From positions 558,001-622,000 of the forward strand of contig JAOSKM010000002.1 in NCBI GenBank assembly GCA_027493625.1: 64,000 bases of DNA, read 5' to 3'. How positions within the stretch are numbered: position 1 is the first letter of the stretch; each line of letters opens with the position of its first letter. Source of the DNA: Planctomycetota bacterium (lineage in GTDB: Bacteria; Planctomycetota; UBA8742; UBA2392). Below are positions 60,916-64,000 of this stretch, one piece after another. The position numbers and the translations under genes were made by a program. The notes under the pieces are model-generated. The model saw nothing but the letters and a program-made list of their open reading frames with translations. It made no database searches and had not been told where the DNA came from.

Positions 60916-61359
60916 TCACCGCGACGCTTGCGTCAGCAGCGCCTGGATGGCTTCTTCCGGCAGGCCCTTGCGCAGGGCCACCAGTTCGCCGTTTACGAAC
61001 TTGGCCACGAACTGGCGTTCGGTGAAGCCGCTGGGCAGCGCGGCTTTCACGCTGTCCGCAACATGGCCCTGGTAGGCGCAGGCCACCACGATCTGGTTGG
61101 CGCTGACGGCCGTCTTCACCACCTCGGTCTTTTCCATTCGCTGCACCAGCGAATCGCACGACCATCAGGTGGGGGCCATGTCCACCGCCACGAACAGCGG
61201 TATGCCGCCCGCCTGCGCGAGCTCCGCTGCGGCGGCGTAGTCGCCGGTGATGCGGCCCTCCGCCTGCGGCAGTTCCCGGAACCAGAACGAATAGCCCAGC
61301 ACGCCCAGCAGCACGGCCGCGGCCATCAGGTAGGGCAGGTTGTTCAGCAGCTTCTGCAT
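60916..61359 (-). CDS. Membrane-anchored thioredoxin-fold protein with in-frame TGA at the redox motif (candidate selenoprotein, UWSC)
   Basis: 147 residues if TGA at 61165-61167 is read as selenocysteine. An N-terminal TM (LPYLMAAAVLLGVLGYSFWF) precedes the thioredoxin-like strand IPLFVAVDMAPT, then U65-W-S-C68 and DSLVQRMEKTEVVKTAV, QIVVACAYQG, a cis-Pro-region-like GFTERQFVAKFVNGELVALR and a C-terminal helix. The reading frame is the same on both sides of the TGA, so this is not an indel. The TGA sits exactly where the first Cys of CxxC belongs. A 7-bp stem-loop follows 10 nt later, with its loop at +17. Alternative: a chance nonsense mutation. Confidence 0.75.
61136..61154 (-). promoter_or_regulatory. 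Candidate SECIS element of the UWSC protein
   Basis: On the minus strand, ATTCGCT-GGTGC-AGCGAAT: a perfect 7-bp stem with a five-base loop whose first two bases are G. The loop begins 17 nt after the TGA. Bacterial SECIS elements lie directly 3' of UGA with a G among the first two loop bases and the loop about 16-37 nt away, so it fits. Confidence 0.65.
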
Positions 61360-61395
61360 CGCTGATGAAACAGCAGGGCAGGCGGATTTATTCGC

Positions 61396-61740
61396 CTACT
61401 TCTTGCGCGCCTTGGCGGGGGCCATAGCGGCGGCATGGGTGTAGCTGGCGTCCACCCAGCGCGAGAGCTGTTTGGCGGTCTTGAGGGCGTCCATGCTGAC
61501 CTTCACCCAGCCGGGCAGGGTCTTGCCGTCGAAGGTGAAGGCCGTGCAGTGCTTGAGTTCAAGGTGCTTCTGCAGCGCGTCTTCGGGGCACAGGGCGATC
61601 AGCCCGCCTTCTACGGCGCCGACGAACGGACGGCCGTTGACGATGCAGACGCGTCCGCCGTACATGTCCTTTTCGGACCAGCCGTTCTTGCGCTCGAGCG
61701 CGTCCAGCATTCGCTCAAACAATCGCTGGTCATAGGACAT
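61396..61740 (-). CDS. TfoX N-terminal-domain protein
   Basis: 114 residues, start ATG 61740 with GGAGAG upstream. It matches the TfoX_N fold: FERMLDALERKNGWSEKDMY, then GRVCIVNGRPFVGAVEGG and DGKTLPGWVKVSMDALKTAK. The name comes from the competence regulator TfoX/Sxy; stand-alone N-domain proteins are small and of unknown role. It sits between the two candidate selenoprotein genes in the same direction (53 and 36 bp gaps), so it may share their transcript. Confidence 0.85.
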   Translation of the reverse strand: MSYDQRLFERMLDALERKNGWSEKDMYGGRVCIVNGRPFVGAVEGGLIALCPEDALQKHLELKHCTAFTFDGKTLPGWVKVSMDALKTAKQLSRWVDASYTHAAAMAPAKARKK

Positions 61741-61793
61741 GGTGCTCTCCGGCAGCATTATCGGCTGCGCGACCTGTTTCACAAGCGGGCAGA

Positions 61794-63118
61794 TTAACAG
61801 CGATTGCCGGGCCGGTTCTGGTTGGTGTCGTAAGGCGGAAATTCATCGCCGGGAAAATCGTTTTCCGGCGTCAGCGGTTCATCTTCGAAGGGCTCCGGTG
61901 CGAGCGCATCCTGTTCCAGCGGCTCCGGCGCCAGCGGTTGCTGGTATTGCGGCGGCTGGGGCGCTCGCGGCTGGCCGAGGTGCCCCTGCGGCGGATACGG
62001 GGGTGTTGCGGCTGCTGCCCGTAGGGCCCTTGCGGCGGCGGCGCGGGACGCTGCTGCCCGTAGGGTGCATTCGGCGCTTGTGGGCGTTGCGGCGCGAAGG
62101 GTTGTGGATGCGGACGCGGCGGCGGCGGCATCGGCGGCGCCTGTGTGGGGTCGTCGCTCAGGTACGGCTTTGACCCGTCGGCGCGCTCGCGGCGCTTGGT
62201 GGCTGAGCCGGGGCTTTCCGCCAGCCCGTCCACGCCGTAGCGGCCTGCGCCACCGGTCATGCGCGCCTGCGGGGGGCCGTAGCTTGGCGGCGGCGCGCTG
62301 TAGCCCAGGTTCTCGAACGGCTGCCCGGCAGGCGGCTGGGGCGCGACCGGCTGCTGGGGCGGGATCTGTACCGGGTGCAGTCCCGTCGAAGTAGCCGGCG
62401 GCGGTCCTGCCCCCGGAGGCGCGGCACCGGGCGGCGCACCGCGTTGCTGCGGGTAAGGCTGCTGCGGGTACCAGGCGGTGCGCGCCTGTTTGGACGTGCG
62501 GTCGCGCGAGCTCCAGACAAACCAGCCCATGGCGGCGGCGAACAGGATCGCCGGCACCACAATCAGCCAGATCCACCAGTTGGATTGCTCGACACCGGGC
62601 GAGCTCTGTCCCGGTGCTGTGCCCGCGGGCCCCACACCGGCCGTGCCCAGCAGCGGCTCGATGGTCGTGGCGCTGAGGCCCATGGGGTGGCCTTCCCATG
62701 CCACGCGGCCGGAAGCGTCAATCAGCCACGCGCTGGGGTAGCCTTCGCCGCCGAAAGTGCGCAGCACGCCGGGCGCGCGGGCCACGCCGTAGGTCACGCC
62801 CTGTTGGCGCAGGTAGGGTTCGATCTTGGAGGTGGGCTCGTCGCTGACGGCCACCACGGTGAAGCCGCGCGAGCGATAGGTGTCAGACAGTTTCTGCAGG
62901 TGCGGCACGGCACCTTTGCAGGGCCCTCACCATGTGGCCCAGACCTCGAGCAGCACAACCGAGCCGCGGAAGTCCGCGAGGCGCTGTTTGCCGGTGTCCA
63001 GGTTCCAGGTCTGCAGGAAGGGGAAGTCGGGCGCCGGCTGGCCAACGCCGACGGCCCAGGCGCTGCCGGAAAACAGCAACATGAAAAGTGCAATCGTAAA
63101 GAACCGCACTGCGCGCAT
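61794..63118 (-). CDS. TlpA-like thioredoxin-domain protein with in-frame TGA at the redox motif (candidate selenoprotein, UGPC), TM and Pro-rich tail
   Basis: About 441 residues. Signal peptide MRAVRFFTIALFMLLFSGSA; TlpA/ResA-like domain with APDFPFLQTW, VVLLEVWATW, then TGA at 62927-62929 as U64, G-P-C67, KGAVPHLQKLSDTYRSRGF, and the cis-Pro strand GEGYPSAWLIDASGRV. Next come a TM (WWIWLIVVPAILFAAAMGWF) and a Pro/Gln/Gly-rich tail. UGPC replaces the universal CGPC in the unchanged frame. A C5 run (61999-62003) needs one more base to give the C-terminus PLTPENDFPGDEFPPYDTN. ATG 63118 was chosen for the signal peptide. If TGA is a stop, the gene is truncated right at the active site. Confidence 0.8.
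62894..62921 (-). promoter_or_regulatory. Candidate SECIS element of the UGPC protein
   Basis: On the minus strand: lower stem CTGC/GCAG, a 2-nt AA bulge, upper stem AGGTGC/GCACCT, and a loop CGTGCC with G in second position. The loop starts 17 nt after the TGA, the same spacing as in the other gene, and both loops contain GTGC. The hairpin also codes for essential residues of the domain, as SECIS elements in bacterial genes must. Confidence 0.65.
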
Positions 63119-63190
63119 GTTCAATTCCGCACAACCCCGATGTGACATCATACCAAAGATTGCACAGAATGTAGCGGGTTTCCTGACAGG

Positions 63191-64000
63191 TCAGGTCTGC
63201 AACACGCCCGTTCTGTACTCCGGCAGCTCCGGGTTGTTGGCGGACATCTCTATCGCGTGAATCAGCACGTTGCGCGTTTCCTCGGGCTCGATGATCGCGT
63301 CCAGCCACAGCCGCGCCGCGCCGTAGGCCGGGTGCGTGGCATCGGTGTAGCGCTTCTTGATGTCGGCCAGCAGCGCCTTCGCCTCTTCGTCGCTTACCTC
63401 TTTGCCCTGTGCCTTCATCTTGCTGATTTGCAGCGTCAGCAGCGTGTTCGCCGCGCTTTCGCCGCCCATCACCGCGTAGCGCGCGCTGGGCCACGCCGCA
63501 ATGTAGCGCGGCCGGTACGCGCGGCCGCACATGGCGTAGTGCCCGGCGCCGAAGCTGCCGCCGATGATGATGCTGAACTTGGGCACCACGGAGTTGCTCA
63601 TGGCGTTCACCATCTTGGCGCCCTTGCGGATGATGCCGTTGTGCTCGGACTCCGGGCCTACCATGAAACCGTTGACGTCATGCAGGAACACCAGCGGCAC
63701 GCCGATCTGGTTGCAGTCCATGATGAAGCGCGCGGCTTTGTCGGCGGCGTCGTGGTAGATCACGCCGCCGGTCTCCCAGGGCTTGTCCTTGTGGCGGATG
63801 GTGTCTTTCTGGTTCGCCACGATGCCCACGGCCCAGCCGCCGATGCGGGCGTAGCCGCACAGCAGTGTCTTGCCGTAGTCGGGCTTGTACTCGTTGAAGA
63901 TGCTGTCATCGACAATACGCGCGATGATGTCGCGCATCTCGTAGCCCGCGTAGGGATTGGCCGGGATGATCCCGCGCAGCTCACTGGCGTCGTAGGCGGG
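63191..64000 (-). CDS. Acyl-CoA carboxylase beta subunit (carboxyltransferase), 5' end beyond the window
   Basis: The C-terminal 269 residues of a biotin-dependent carboxyltransferase of the PccB/MccB/AccD family, which transfers CO2 from carboxybiotin to an acyl-CoA. Family signatures are NPYAGYEMRDIIARIVDD, VFLHDVNGFMVGPESEHN, MVNAMSNSVVPKFSIIIGGS with GAGHYAMCGRAYRPRYI (crotonase-fold oxyanion site), and WPSARYAVMGGESAANTL. HDVNGFMVG is closest to methylcrotonyl- or geranyl-CoA carboxylase types. The frame stays open to the right edge. It lies upstream of the UGPC gene (72-bp gap). Confidence 0.9.
   Translation of the reverse strand, partial: PAYDASELRGIIPANPYAGYEMRDIIARIVDDSIFNEYKPDYGKTLLCGYARIGGWAVGIVANQKDTIRHKDKPWETGGVIYHDAADKAARFIMDCNQIGVPLVFLHDVNGFMVGPESEHNGIIRKGAKMVNAMSNSVVPKFSIIIGGSFGAGHYAMCGRAYRPRYIAAWPSARYAVMGGESAANTLLTLQISKMKAQGKEVSDEEAKALLADIKKRYTDATHPAYGAARLWLDAIIEPEETRNVLIHAIEMSANNPELPEYRTGVLQT

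Noticed and set aside
62927..62929. TGA as a simple pseudogene-making stop
   Set aside because: It replaces exactly the catalytic Cys, the frame stays intact for hundreds of codons afterwards, a SECIS-like hairpin follows, and a second gene nearby shows the same arrangement.

Overview
The window is high-GC, gene-dense DNA from a Gram-negative-type bacterium: it encodes many lipoproteins, signal peptides and periplasmic adaptors. A PurS-PurL fusion without a glutaminase domain, an unusually long SecA with a C-terminal SEC-C zinc motif, a MYXO-CTERM-like sorting tail, hopanoid-type genes and intergenic inverted-repeat elements would fit Planctomycetota or a neighbouring/myxobacterial-like lineage. 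No rRNA or tRNA gene was seen, so the phylum is inference only.

Layout. 0-12.7 kb: a left-truncated membrane protein with Ig-like repeats, tyrS, a Lys-rich basic/acidic protein, mutL, tatD, a three-gene export-type operon (RND/MMPL transporter, PhnD-like binding protein, TatT-like TPR protein) and an HpnA-like epimerase. 13-24 kb: an acyltransferase/acyl-ligase fusion, mtfA, acnA, a small TPR protein, purL, and a LeuC/aconitase-fold protein without Fe-S ligands. 24.6-30.1 kb: two coupled secreted proteins and secA. 30.1-32.3 kb: an IS110/IS1111-type insertion sequence sitting between two large nested palindromes, with a bridge-RNA-like structure at its right end. 32.3-36.8 kb: three genes of unknown function. 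36.8-42.9 kb: an AT-richer, probably acquired defence operon (DNA methyltransferase, BglII-like nuclease, ParB-like protein, SNF2 helicase, wHTH-DUF3883 nuclease). 42.9-48.5 kb: TetR regulator, diiron PaaA/BoxB-like oxygenase, TspO, and an HlyD-FtsX-ATPase exporter. 48.5-53.6 kb: three tandem TPR paralogues and a GNAT acetyltransferase. 53.6-59.6 kb: a repeat-rich gap holding a promoter- and terminator-bounded structured RNA, then Sel1, lipoprotein and squalene-cyclase-like genes. 59.7-64 kb: a leftward run containing two thioredoxin-fold genes, each interrupted by an in-frame TGA exactly where the first cysteine of a CxxC motif belongs, followed by an acyl-CoA carboxylase beta subunit running off the right edge.

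The strongest novelty is that pair of TGA codons. Each is followed, after exactly 17 nt, by the G-containing loop of a stem-loop that fits a bacterial SECIS element. The two genes therefore look like selenoproteins with UGPC and UWSC redox motifs.

Quality note. About 17 one-base frame changes interrupt otherwise conserved genes, including mutL and secA, and nearly all lie in mononucleotide runs. I treat them as likely consensus errors and give whole-gene spans. The two TGA codons are not of this kind, because the reading frame is unchanged across them.
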